Shown here: in pieces, positions 7,022 through 14,798 of the stretch
Numbering within the stretch: position 1 is the first letter of the stretch
Layout: every line of letters begins with the position of its first letter
Assembly: GCF_028890485.2 (NCBI RefSeq)
Contig: NZ_JARCHV010000002.1
Location: forward strand, 682,001-746,000
Source: Planococcus sp. SK3692
GTDB lineage: Bacteria > Bacillota > Bacilli > Bacillales_A > Planococcaceae
DNA length: 64,000 bases
Direction: 5' to 3'
Translations under genes and position numbers: made by a program
Notes under the pieces: model-generated
Database searches by the model: none
What the model was told of the DNA's origin: nothing
What the model saw: only the letters and a program-made list of their open reading frames with translations

Positions 7022-8242
7022 TTATCTTATTTTATGATCAGAAATGGGAATGCTCTTGCTGCGCGGCAACGCCCGAACAAAATAATACAAGCCTGGCAGC
7101 ACAATGATCAACCCAATCCCAACGTAGCTATAGCGGATGTTCCAGTCAAAAAACGGCACGGAAGCAAATAAAATCCCGAGCGGCATGGTGCTGCGAAGGA
7201 AAAGCAAACGCACGGCACTCAACTGCGCGAGCCGGTCGCGTGGTGCATCACGCTGGAAGGTGGCCGCGTTTTGGGCGTTGAACAACGGAAACAATAAGCC
7301 GCCGAACGCTTCACATAGCCAGGCGAAAGGAACTGATTGAACAAAATACAACAACACAAAAGACAAACCGCCGCCGATCAAGCCGATATACATCGTCCGT
7401 TCGTTTTTCGGCAGTTTCGTGAGCAAAAGCATCCCCAGCACATACCCTATCGGAAACGCTCCTTTGAAAACTCCGTATTCCCACGCATCGCCTGCTAAGA
7501 CGCCGCGAATAAACGGCACGCTCAACACGAGTGTTGCCCCAACCGCAAATGACACCGTCGATGACAACACGGTCAATTTGAACAGCCCGGGATGGCGAAA
7601 GAAACTTGCGTATCCTTGTTTCAATTCCACCCACCAAAACTTCTTTGTCCAAGGGGCCAGTGGCTGTTCGGGGAATGAAGGCAGCTTCGATAATGCGAAG
7701 AAGCTAACGAAAAACAACAACGCCGACACTCCGTGTATCCAGTGCATCGGCAAGACAAGCAAAAACAATGCCGTAACACCCGGCGCGAGAAATCCCATCA
7801 GCCGAAGCGTCCCGTCAAGCAAGCCATTGGCGTTGGCGAGTTCGTCTTCTGTGCACACTTCAGGGAGCAGTGAAAACGACAAGCTCGCAAAAATCGGCTG
7901 CAGCAAACCGAGCACGCATTGCAAAACAACCAATCCGATAATGACGCCCGCATCGCTTCCGGTAAGAAAGCCTACTAGCGGCAACAGATAAGCGCCCGCA
8001 CGGATCAATTGAATGCGGCGCAACATGCGGTCTTTTCGCACATGATTCAAAAATGGCGCACTGACTCCCTGCAATAGGAGGGAGGGGATGAAATAAACAA
8101 GCCACAAAACGCCCATCCATTCGCGCGATCCGGTCAGTTCATACAACAATAAGCCGTTGACGATGGCGCCGGCCGCACCGCCGAATTCCGAGATGACTTC
8201 ACCAGCCCATAGCGACTTGAACGCCCGCGAATAGCCTGTCAC
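7022..8242 (-). CDS. major facilitator superfamily transporter
   Basis: This 406-aa protein has about twelve hydrophobic segments in two halves. It has the usual first-helix start (SLWAGEVISEFGGAAGAIVNGLLLYELTG split over helix 1 and loop) and the basic loop 2-3 motif NHVRKDRMLRRIQLIRAG. It belongs to the small-drug or enterobactin-exporter-like MFS branch; the substrate is not predictable. It starts at GTG 8242, overlapping the stop of the upstream ArsR-type regulator by four bases (GTGA), so the two are translationally coupled and the regulator probably controls the pump. Confidence 0.87.
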   Translation of the reverse strand: MTGYSRAFKSLWAGEVISEFGGAAGAIVNGLLLYELTGSREWMGVLWLVYFIPSLLLQGVSAPFLNHVRKDRMLRRIQLIRAGAYLLPLVGFLTGSDAGVIIGLVVLQCVLGLLQPIFASLSFSLLPEVCTEDELANANGLLDGTLRLMGFLAPGVTALFLLVLPMHWIHGVSALLFFVSFFALSKLPSFPEQPLAPWTKKFWWVELKQGYASFFRHPGLFKLTVLSSTVSFAVGATLVLSVPFIRGVLAGDAWEYGVFKGAFPIGYVLGMLLLTKLPKNERTMYIGLIGGGLSFVLLYFVQSVPFAWLCEAFGGLLFPLFNAQNAATFQRDAPRDRLAQLSAVRLLFLRSTMPLGILFASVPFFDWNIRYSYVGIGLIIVLPGLYYFVRALPRSKSIPISDHKIR

Positions 8243-9279
8243 TCAGTCAATCCCAAATACCGGTTTAATTGCCCAGAAAACGCTTGGAGTTTCTCTGGCT
8301 GAATCGAATAGACCCCTTTATCGACTTTGACAAATTTCGCCGCTTTCAACAAAGTCAGCTGATGATGCAAGGTCGTCTTGGAAATCGAGAAATGCTCGCT
8401 CAATTCCTGCAAGGAAGCGGGGCCGTGGCATAAATGATGCAATACGTTCAAACGCAGCCCGTCACCGAGCGCTTTATGCCCTTGGATCAATTCGTTCGGC
8501 GGCACTTCAGGGTCGAGCAGCTGCTGTTCGCTCACCGGATAGAAGAACAATTTCACATCAGCTGTACGGATCGTCAGCAGCCACGGCCGGTACGACACTT
8601 GTGGAATGAGCTTGACTGACCAAATGGAAGGCTCCGGTGTATATGCGACTCCCGCAACGCGTTCGATTTCTTTTACTGCATTCGCCGAGTCAAGCCCGCG
8701 ATGCTGCTGTTCTTCAAACGCCAGCGCTTTTAACCATTTTGAGACATACGGCTTTTCGGCCATCCAATCCTGCCATTCGCTTAACACCGCCATAAACAAT
8801 TCGCTTAGCTCAGCTCTTGTATGCCCGTAAAGTTGCCATACGTATCCACTCAGGTATGCATGTCCTTCAAACAAGTCAGCATAAGGAGACCACCAACCGT
8901 TGTCTTCAGGGTATTGCGCTGCCTGTTCCCGCAAAGTTTCCGCAGCACGGCTATGATAAGGGAGCAGCACATCATAAAATTGATGCTCACTTAAGCCTGC
9001 CAGTCGCTTCACGAATTCATCGACAGAGCGAGCCCCGAACTCATTTTGCAATAACAGTAGGCCATACCATAAATTTGTCTCTTCAATCTTCGTTAATGAC
9101 TCTCTCAATGAAGCATGCATCGCTTCTGCATCATTTGTCCATTCCTCATCCATCTCAAACGTATGACGCAATTGTCCGTGCGTATAGCCCGCAATCCCGA
9201 CAATCCATTCCCACACCGGCGATTGCTCCATACTGAGGTGAATCGTCTCTTCTGGCAACGCCGCATCTATGATCTTCAT
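8239..9279 (-). CDS. ArsR-type winged-helix transcriptional regulator with large N-terminal domain
   Basis: This 346-aa protein has a C-terminal ArsR-like winged helix from about residue 265. It contains HKALGDGLRLNVLHHLCHGPASLQELSEHFSI as recognition region pieces, followed by SKTTLHHQLTLLKAAKFV and a short wing. The first 250 residues are not a metal-binding ArsR domain but a helix-rich sensor region of the kind seen in DUF5937-like regulators. There are no obvious metal cysteine motifs. It is the first gene of a two-gene operon with the MFS transporter, and its promoter carries TTGAAT/ATTCAA dyads, which suggests autoregulation. Confidence 0.8.
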   Translation of the reverse strand: MKIIDAALPEETIHLSMEQSPVWEWIVGIAGYTHGQLRHTFEMDEEWTNDAEAMHASLRESLTKIEETNLWYGLLLLQNEFGARSVDEFVKRLAGLSEHQFYDVLLPYHSRAAETLREQAAQYPEDNGWWSPYADLFEGHAYLSGYVWQLYGHTRAELSELFMAVLSEWQDWMAEKPYVSKWLKALAFEEQQHRGLDSANAVKEIERVAGVAYTPEPSIWSVKLIPQVSYRPWLLTIRTADVKLFFYPVSEQQLLDPEVPPNELIQGHKALGDGLRLNVLHHLCHGPASLQELSEHFSISKTTLHHQLTLLKAAKFVKVDKGVYSIQPEKLQAFSGQLNRYLGLTE

Positions 9280-9309
9280 AATAAAAACCTCCCCCTAAGC
9301 ATTTTCTTT

Positions 9310-9350
9310 ATTCTATATGATTTGAATAAAAAATTCAATATAAATTGAAT
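9310..9350 (-). promoter_or_regulatory. sigma-A promoter with overlapping dyad operator for the ArsR/MFS operon
   Basis: On the minus strand TTGAAT (plus 9333-9338) is followed after exactly 17 nt by TAGAAT (plus 9310-9315), a near-consensus promoter. TTGAAT 9322-9327, ATTCAAT 9333-9339 and ATTGAAT 9344-9350 form two overlapping inverted repeats over the -35 and spacer. This is like ArsR-family operators, so binding of the regulator should block RNA polymerase. Confidence 0.6.
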
Positions 9351-9454
9351 TTATGGTTCGTTATATTTCGAATAAATGAAATAGCTAACAGTTTCATATA
9401 GAAGAAAGAAGAACGATCGCGCCAATCACAGGAAGATTATCTAAAAAAGCGCAT

Positions 9455-9485
9455 TAAAAAAGAGCACCCGAGATTTCGGATACTC
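9455..9485 (-). terminator. Rho-independent terminator, minus strand
   Basis: GAGTATCCGA pairs with TCGGGTGCTC in the minus-strand RNA through two G-U pairs, with a 4-nt loop and then a T run. On the plus strand the same positions would be C-A mismatches, so it works only in the direction of the NlpC/P60 gene. Confidence 0.8.
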
Positions 9486-9504
9486 CCTGAATCACATATT
9501 TAGT

Positions 9505-10245
9505 TTAGAAGCGTTTGAAGCTGTGGAATTTCTTGCCCCAGTATGGGTCGTTCAAGCTTTTCACTTCTGCTTTAGATCCGCCAGAGTGGACGAACTGGTT
9601 GTTGCCGACGTAGATCCCAACGTGTGAGATCCCTGGGCGGTAAGTGTTCGCGAAGAAGACGAGGTCTCCTGGGCGTGGGCTTGAAACTTTATAAGACTGA
9701 GCATATTGAGAAAGCGTTGTGCGTGAAACGCTTTTGCCTGCTTTTTTGAATGCATATTGTACAAATCCTGAGCAGTCAAACCCAGCTGTAGTCGTGCCGC
9801 CGAAACGGTACGGGATGCCTTTAAGCGCTAGTGCTTTAGAAACGACTGCTGAAGAAGAAACGCTTGCTGTTTTAGCAGAAGCCTGGACAACGCCAGATCC
9901 TGATGATTTTGTGACGAGTGAGCTATGTACCCATCCGTGAGTTCCGCCAGTGCGGACTTTGAACCATTTACCGCTGCCGATTGTAGCGGATTTTGTAACT
10001 GTTGCAGTTGCGCCTTTAGAAGCGACTTTGATCACGCCGTGGCTTGTGCCGGCATCTCTGCGGACGTTTGTAGCATATTTGAATTTATACGTGCTGTTAG
10101 AAACCTGAACGATCGCTGGCTCAGATGCTTTCTGTGCGACTTCTGTATGTGCTTGTTGTGCTTGTACGGTATCTTGTGCGTCTGTAGCTGAACTTGAAAA
10201 GACCAATGCGCCTGCTGCGAGTAGTGTAAAGAATGCTTTTTTCAT
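9505..10245 (-). CDS. secreted SH3b-NlpC/P60 peptidoglycan endopeptidase
   Basis: This 246-aa protein has a Sec signal peptide (MKKAFFTLLAAGALVFSSSATDAQ), one bacterial SH3 domain at about residues 52-112 (YATNVRRDAGTSHG...GWVHSSLV), a Ser/Ala linker, and a C-terminal NlpC/P60 domain from about 133. The catalytic triad is visible: Cys158 in FDCSGF, His208 in SHVGIY and His220 in FVHSG. Such enzymes cut the gamma-D-Glu to diamino acid bond of wall stem peptides. It is one SH3b domain shorter than many relatives. It is monocistronic with a GGAGG site 10 nt upstream of its ATG. Confidence 0.9.
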   Translation of the reverse strand: MKKAFFTLLAAGALVFSSSATDAQDTVQAQQAHTEVAQKASEPAIVQVSNSTYKFKYATNVRRDAGTSHGVIKVASKGATATVTKSATIGSGKWFKVRTGGTHGWVHSSLVTKSSGSGVVQASAKTASVSSSAVVSKALALKGIPYRFGGTTTAGFDCSGFVQYAFKKAGKSVSRTTLSQYAQSYKVSSPRPGDLVFFANTYRPGISHVGIYVGNNQFVHSGGSKAEVKSLNDPYWGKKFHSFKRF

Positions 10246-10740
10246 TTAGTCAGTACCTCCGAAGGATAGTTTTTTTAAATTTATGTTATGTGGATATAAG
10301 GATTATCATTAATTTGCTCTGCCACTTACTATATAGACTGCCCCCTACAAAAACAATGTCTGTGGAGTTTCAATTAGGTTACAGCAATATTACAAGTGAA
10401 TGACGGTTCATGAGCCCAGTCATAGCAAGGGTTTAGAAGGTGGTAATATTTGCAAGTAGATGTTTATTTCTTTGGAAAAGGGGAAATGCGAGTGATTTTG
10501 GTATGATTGAATACACAAAATATTACGGTCGAACAGAATTTGTTGTAAATTTTAGAGCCTTTAATTTCCAAATCGGGACAGCGAGACCTTTCGTGGCGGA
10601 TTTTCATTAAATTTAATCATATAGTTATTAGAAAAATCAAAAACTATAGCACTAAAGCTTTGTTACACAACTGTAACAATTCATTCATTGCTTTATTTTT
10701 GCGGGTTAGGGGTATATGTGGGGTAATAGGAATATTTGAG

Positions 10741-10895
10741 TGGGGGAGAGATGTCGCTTCAATCGGACGCTTTCCGCGGGCATGGCCTCAGCCGCTTCCC
10801 TCGCTCCGCTCAGTCCAGGGTCTTCAGCTCATGCTATTCCCGCAGGAGTCGCCGATTTCCGCTTCACCTCTATTTTTAGAGGAAGAAGTAGTTGT
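10741..10895. repeat. dispersed GC-rich intergenic repeat, copy 1
   Basis: The block contains CGGACGCTTTCCGCGGGCATG, then GTCTTCAGCTCATGC and TTCCCGCAGGAGTCGCCG in an otherwise AT-rich spacer. GCGGG...CCCGC and GCATG...CATGC can pair as nested inverted repeats. It shares GGGGGAGA, CGCTTC and CGGACGCTT with the block at 16880. Similar blocks are, as I recall, frequent between genes in Bacillaceae and Planococcaceae. Exact ends are uncertain. Confidence 0.55.
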
Positions 10896-11146
10896 CATAT
10901 TTCTCTTGTATGTAGTCATTACCATTGGATATTGTTTTGTGAACTTTGAACCTCTGCTTATTTAATATAGAAGAAAGTAGTTTTTAATTAATCACAACAT
11001 GATTATAGAAAACCACCCTTCACCGTTAACACAACTCACCGCGACTCAGCGTGCAGCGCTGGGAGCAGTCTCGCATTCTTCCCCTCACCACAAATTAACA
11101 ACAACGAAATCCAATTGATCCACCTATTTCACAATGAACTGACCAG

Positions 11147-11236
11147 AGCGCCGGCGCGTCCAAGGGCTAGGCGTAGTGATGAGACCGGTGATCTTCCGGG
11201 CTCATCGCGAAAGCCATGCCCAAAGCGCCAAGCGCT
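11147..11236 (+). repeat. structured 87-90-nt repeat, copy D (divergent)
   Basis: Stems nest as AGCGC/GCGCT, GGCGC/GCGCC, GGGC/GCCC, GGC/GCC, GATGAG/CTCATC and CGG/CCG around a TGATCTT apex. Almost every stem differs in sequence from copies A-C yet keeps pairing, while AC and GG bulges and CGAAAGC stay the same. It lies 100 nt upstream of the patatin gene. Confidence 0.65.
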
Positions 11237-11337
11237 GCATTGCCGGATTTCATATCCAGCATTCTCAACTCACCTATCACTCATTCATTAATCAATAGAA
11301 GAAACGCAATACATACCTATAGAAGGAGGCTGTCCAC

Positions 11338-12303
11338 ATGAAGAAGATTCTATCGATCGATGGCGGGGGCATACGGGGGATCTTGCCGGCGATGGTGCTG
11401 TGCGAGCTCGAGCGGCGGACGGGAAAACCGGTCTCTGAACAATTCGATATCTTCGTTGGCACATCGACCGGTGCGATCTTGGCACTTGGCTTGTTGGTGC
11501 CGGACGGCAAGAAGCCTCGCTATACGGCAAACGACATCCTTAAACTCTACGAAACAGAAGCGGAGCGCATGTTCCGGAAATCGTTTCTTCACCGCTCGTT
11601 CGGCCTCGTCGGGCGGTTTCTACACACTCAATATAGTCACAAGGAATTCGAGCAAGTGCTCAAGCATTATTTCAACGACTTGAAACTATCCGATCTACTT
11701 CAGCCAGCCGTCATCCCTAGCTACGACATCCACGGGCGGGATGCACATTTCTTCAAAAGCACCGTCATTAATTTAAACGACCGACAGCCCGATAGCGAAA
11801 TCCGCCACATCATCCGTGCAGCGACGGCCGCACCGAGTTATTTCGCGCCGGCAAAAGTTCCGGGTTATCCGGAAGCGGCGTTCATCGACGGCGGCGTGTT
11901 TGCCAACGACCCAGGGCTGAGCGCGTATACGGAAGGGCTTGAACTTTACGGCGACGGGGAAGAAGATTTCCTGCTTGTGTCACTCGGTACCGGGGAAGCG
12001 CAGCGCGAAGTGGAAGTGACCGGCTGGCGGGCATGGTTTCATTACGGCTGGGCACGGTCGATTTTGAAAGTCATGATGGACGGCAGTTCCGACTCGGTCG
12101 ACCATCAATTGCGCCACTTGTTGAAAGATGAAGGAATCGATCAGCGCTATTACCGCTTCCAGGAAAAATTGCCGGCGGATGATTCGGGGATTGAACAGCT
12201 TGACCGCGTAACGCCGGAAAACCTCGCACGGCTGCGGCAAGTTGCGAAGCGCATGATCGACCGGCAAAGCGCCGAACTTGATCAATTATGTCGCTTGTTA
12301 TGA
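11338..12303 (+). CDS. patatin-like phospholipase
   Basis: This 321-aa protein begins MKKILSIDGGGIRGILP. The oxyanion-hole loop GGGIRG is at residues 9-14, the nucleophile elbow GTSTG at 41-45 has Ser43, and the catalytic Asp184 lies in FIDGGVFAND, so the Ser-Asp dyad is complete. The family hydrolyses acyl esters of phospholipids. There is no signal peptide, so it acts in the cytoplasm or at the inner membrane face. Length and layout match stand-alone bacterial patatins. An AGAAGGAGG site precedes ATG 11338. No cyclic-nucleotide synthase lies nearby, so a CBASS effector role is not supported. Confidence 0.9.
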   Translation: MKKILSIDGGGIRGILPAMVLCELERRTGKPVSEQFDIFVGTSTGAILALGLLVPDGKKPRYTANDILKLYETEAERMFRKSFLHRSFGLVGRFLHTQYSHKEFEQVLKHYFNDLKLSDLLQPAVIPSYDIHGRDAHFFKSTVINLNDRQPDSEIRHIIRAATAAPSYFAPAKVPGYPEAAFIDGGVFANDPGLSAYTEGLELYGDGEEDFLLVSLGTGEAQREVEVTGWRAWFHYGWARSILKVMMDGSSDSVDHQLRHLLKDEGIDQRYYRFQEKLPADDSGIEQLDRVTPENLARLRQVAKRMIDRQSAELDQLCRLL

Positions 12304-12396
12304 CTTGTCATGGAAGTGTAATGCGTTTGTCGTGGTAATTACAGCATCGGCTCGGTTAAAATAAGCGAGGAATCATAGTGAAAAGAGGTCAACCCA

Positions 12397-13422
12397 ATGG
12401 CACGAAGATACGGCTATATGGACTGGATGCGGGTTGTCGCGATCGTTACGGTCGTCGGCGTCCACGTCGCATCGAAAATCATCAATAATTACACAACCGG
12501 CGATTGGGAATGGCATTACGCAAACGCGATCGACAGCGCACTCCGTTGGTGCGTGCCAATCTTCTTCATGTTGAGCGGCGCCTTGCTGCTGACGCGCGAC
12601 TCGAAAGAACCGATCGGTGAATTTCTCCGGAAGCGGCTCGGCAAAGTCCTATTGCCGCTCGTATTCTGGAGCGCGGTCTACATGGCCTATAATGTTTTTC
12701 AACTCGGCGAGGAATACACGCCAGGGCAAATGCTTGGTGCATTCATCTCAGACGATATATATTTCCATCTTTGGTTTCTCTACATCATTACGGGGCTGTA
12801 TTTGATGGCGCCGTTTTTGCGCATCCTTGTTAAGCATATGGACAAGACAATGTTCCATTATTTCTTCGCGTTCTGGTTCTTGTTCTCGGCCGTGGTGCCG
12901 ATTTTCACCCGGGCGACGGGGTATGAAGTTGCTTTTGCGGGGGAGATGTTCGCACCTTATATTGGCTATTTCCTGCTCGGTGCGTACCTGGTCATGTACC
13001 CATTGCCGAAGCGCTGGCTTCCAACACTCGGCGTGCTCGCAATTATTGGTTACGCCGTTACATTGTACGGAACGGTCTCTGCGAATGTGGGGCGTGAAGC
13101 AGGCGATTTCGATGACTTCTTCTACGAGCATTATTACCCGCACGCGATTTTTGTCTCCTTATTCGTTTTCGTCGCGTTCCAGCAGCTCGGCAAGAATTTG
13201 AAATCGACGCCGCTCATTACGCGCATCAGCACCGCGACATTCGGCGTCTATATTATCCACCCGCTGATCCAGACCTATTTGAACCGTTTATTGGATTTTA
13301 ACGAATCAACGATCAATGTATGGATCGGCGTGCCGTTATCGTGGATTGTCATTTTCATCTTGTCGTATATTGTCATTCGCCTCATGCAGAAGACGCCGGT
13401 CATAAGAAAGCTCGTGCCTTAG
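12397..13422 (+). CDS. membrane acyltransferase family 3 (OafA/WecH-like)
   Basis: This 341-aa protein has about ten hydrophobic segments and begins YGYMDWMRVVAIVTVVGVHVASK, the typical first helix of acyltransferase-3 proteins with the conserved His (VHVAS). CVPIFFMLSGALLL and FHLWFLYIITGLYL are the other family motifs. Members move acyl groups from CoA to sugars or peptides across the membrane. The acceptor here is unknown. It lies 93 nt after the patatin with its own GAGGT site. A 10-bp dyad follows 13 nt after its stop. Confidence 0.87.
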   Translation: MARRYGYMDWMRVVAIVTVVGVHVASKIINNYTTGDWEWHYANAIDSALRWCVPIFFMLSGALLLTRDSKEPIGEFLRKRLGKVLLPLVFWSAVYMAYNVFQLGEEYTPGQMLGAFISDDIYFHLWFLYIITGLYLMAPFLRILVKHMDKTMFHYFFAFWFLFSAVVPIFTRATGYEVAFAGEMFAPYIGYFLLGAYLVMYPLPKRWLPTLGVLAIIGYAVTLYGTVSANVGREAGDFDDFFYEHYYPHAIFVSLFVFVAFQQLGKNLKSTPLITRISTATFGVYIIHPLIQTYLNRLLDFNESTINVWIGVPLSWIVIFILSYIVIRLMQKTPVIRKLVP

Positions 13423-13434
13423 AAACGAGACTTC

Positions 13435-13463
13435 GTTATATAGGACGCATATGCCTATATAAC
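13435..13463. other. perfect 10-bp inverted repeat
   Basis: GTTATATAGG and its complement CCTATATAAC enclose a 9-nt loop that contains the palindrome GCATATGC. No T run follows, so it is a poor intrinsic terminator; it could be a processing hairpin or a protein-binding dyad between the acyltransferase and the next lipoprotein gene. Confidence 0.55.
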
Positions 13464-13627
13464 TCTAGCGGGCGATGCAGGAATAGTTACTGTGGCAGTG
13501 AGTGATTCATAGGAATGATTAAATATTTGATGAAAGTGATAGAATCAGTCGCAGTAGAGTGATTATCATGTTAAGCTGTATATAATTGTAAGTTTCGACA
13601 GGTTTATGGGTAAAAAGGGGTGATTGC

Positions 13628-14038
13628 ATCAAAAAGTCAATTTGGCTGGGAGCTATCATGGCAATGACGATTTTGCTTTCGGCATGTACACATAATGAAG
13701 TCATACGGGTCGGCGTGCCATTTACCGATGGTTTGACCGAAGGGGTTCATTTCCAAAAAGACATAAGTGATAGGGCTTCCATCGTGACACTCAGGACCAT
13801 TCTGCGAAACGAAACGGAACTCGAGTCGCTCGACCGCTTGTCGGTGGAACCGCAGGCTGTCTTTACCATTGACCGGCCGGATGACAACGTCCAGGAAATC
13901 CGCCGCTTTGTCTGGTACCGCGACAATGGCCGTGCCATCATGTCCAACGAACGGAATGTCTTGTCCCATAAAGAAAACCAAGAATTCTTCAGGCTGACAG
14001 CAGAACAGACGCAAGATCTGAAGAAAATTCTTCAATAA
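13628..14038 (+). CDS. hypothetical lipoprotein, probable ATC start
   Basis: The encoded product starting at ATC 13628 reads (M)KKSIWLGAIMAMTILLSAC, a full lipoprotein signal: two lysines, a hydrophobic core and lipobox LLSAC. The ribosome site AAAGGGGTG at 13614-13622 sits about 6 nt from that ATC. The first standard start in frame, ATG 13658, would give MAMTILLSAC without the basic region and is 35 nt from the ribosome site. The mature domain is about 115 residues, with no family I recognise. It is followed by a terminator at 14068. Confidence 0.6.
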   Translation: MKKSIWLGAIMAMTILLSACTHNEVIRVGVPFTDGLTEGVHFQKDISDRASIVTLRTILRNETELESLDRLSVEPQAVFTIDRPDDNVQEIRRFVWYRDNGRAIMSNERNVLSHKENQEFFRLTAEQTQDLKKILQ

Positions 14039-14067
14039 CTTTGTGAAGTAAATAGTATTACGTATGT

Positions 14068-14100
14068 AAAGTCTTGCCTTGAGCAGGGCTTTTTGTTTTT
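14068..14100 (+). terminator. Rho-independent terminator
   Basis: AAAGTCTTGC pairs with GCAGGGCTTT (two G-U pairs) over a 5-nt loop and runs into TTTTGTTTTT. It closes the lipoprotein gene ending at 14038. Confidence 0.8.
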
Positions 14101-14213
14101 GCATAATAACCCATATTGAACCGAAGTACCATAAATGCTAAGTTGCATCAAATAGTGGATGCTGGATACAAAACCAATTACTTATGACTATTCCTAAACA
14201 ACGAAATTTAAAA

Positions 14214-14300
14214 GCAGTTCCGCGCCAAGGGTGAAGCGAAGTAATAAGACAAGCGTTCTTCTTGGCTTAGTGCGAAAGCTCAACCCAAAGCGGACACTGC
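14214..14300 (+). repeat. structured 87-nt repeat, copy A
   Basis: Nested stems: GCAGT/ACTGC, TCCGC/GCGGA, GGGT/ACCC, AGC/GCT, AATAAG/CTTAGT (one mismatch) and AAG/CTT around CGTTCTT. It is preceded by CGAAATTTAAA and followed by GACTCCTCAAACAGAC, both nearly repeated around copy B. Same length and orientation as B and C. Confidence 0.75.
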
Positions 14301-14445
14301 GACTCCTCAAACAGACACCGCAAATCAAACCTTTCTTATGTATCAAGCACTATAGGATGAGCAGCAACAACTAAGCGATCTATACAGCGGATGCAGAATC
14401 TGAAATAAATCCAATCTGCCTTTCTAGACTCAACGAAATCTAAAA

Positions 14446-14532
14446 GCAGTTCCGCGCCAAGGGTGAAGCGAAGCAATAAGACGGGCGTTCTTCCCGGCTT
14501 ATTGTGAAAGCTCAATCCAAAGCGGACACTGC
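14446..14532 (+). repeat. structured 87-nt repeat, copy B
   Basis: Nearly identical to copy A, but the apical stem is GGG/CCC instead of AAG/CTT, a two-sided change that keeps pairing, and the lower stem AATAAG/CTTATT is perfect. Flanks resemble those of copy A. Confidence 0.75.
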
Positions 14533-14798
14533 GACTACCTAAACAGACGCCAACAACAGAACCAATCACATATTGCTATCAAACTCAGTTGTATTACAAT
14601 CCACATCCCATTTCACAAGACTAATCCATTAGCTATAACTTCCGCATGACTATTTATGCGCCAAGGTCCTTTGAAAACTTATCCAGAAAGTAAAGCTTGT
14701 TACAATTGATGCAATTTTGTGTAAACGCATTCTATTTCGAAATTCGAAGTAGTATAATAAACAAGCTTGACCATTATGAACAAAGAGGAGATGGACAG

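Larger units (their letters stand above)
10246..11337. other. 1.1-kb intergenic region with two dispersed repeats
   Basis: It holds the AT-rich promoter side of the NlpC/P60 gene, a GC-richer repeat at about 10741-10895 and a structured 90-nt repeat at 11147-11236. It ends at the AGAAGGAGG ribosome site of the patatin gene. A 101-codon frame over the first repeat has no ribosome site and repeat-driven composition, and I do not believe it codes. Confidence 0.6.
14039..14798. other. 760-nt intergenic region with two copies of the structured repeat
   Basis: After the terminator at 14068-14100 it holds repeats A and B, 145 nt apart. It also holds a promoter region for the nucleotidase gene: TATAAT at 14753-14758 preceded by two TTCGAA palindromes (14736-14741 and 14744-14749), with only a weak -35 match. 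No coding frame with a ribosome site was seen. Confidence 0.55.

Noticed and set aside
10660-10965. 101-codon plus-strand frame
   Set aside because: It covers the GC-rich repeat, has no ribosome site, and its codons follow repeat composition rather than protein-like use.
11338-12303. Patatin as a CBASS (CapV-type) antiphage effector
   Set aside because: No CD-NTase, Cap2/Cap3 or other defence gene lies within reach; the neighbours are an acyltransferase and repeats, so a stand-alone phospholipase is the simpler reading.
14697-14798. N-terminal extension of the nucleotidase
   Set aside because: The added residues precede a clean Sec signal peptide that starts at ATG 14799 behind GAGGAG; the upstream TTG has no ribosome site.
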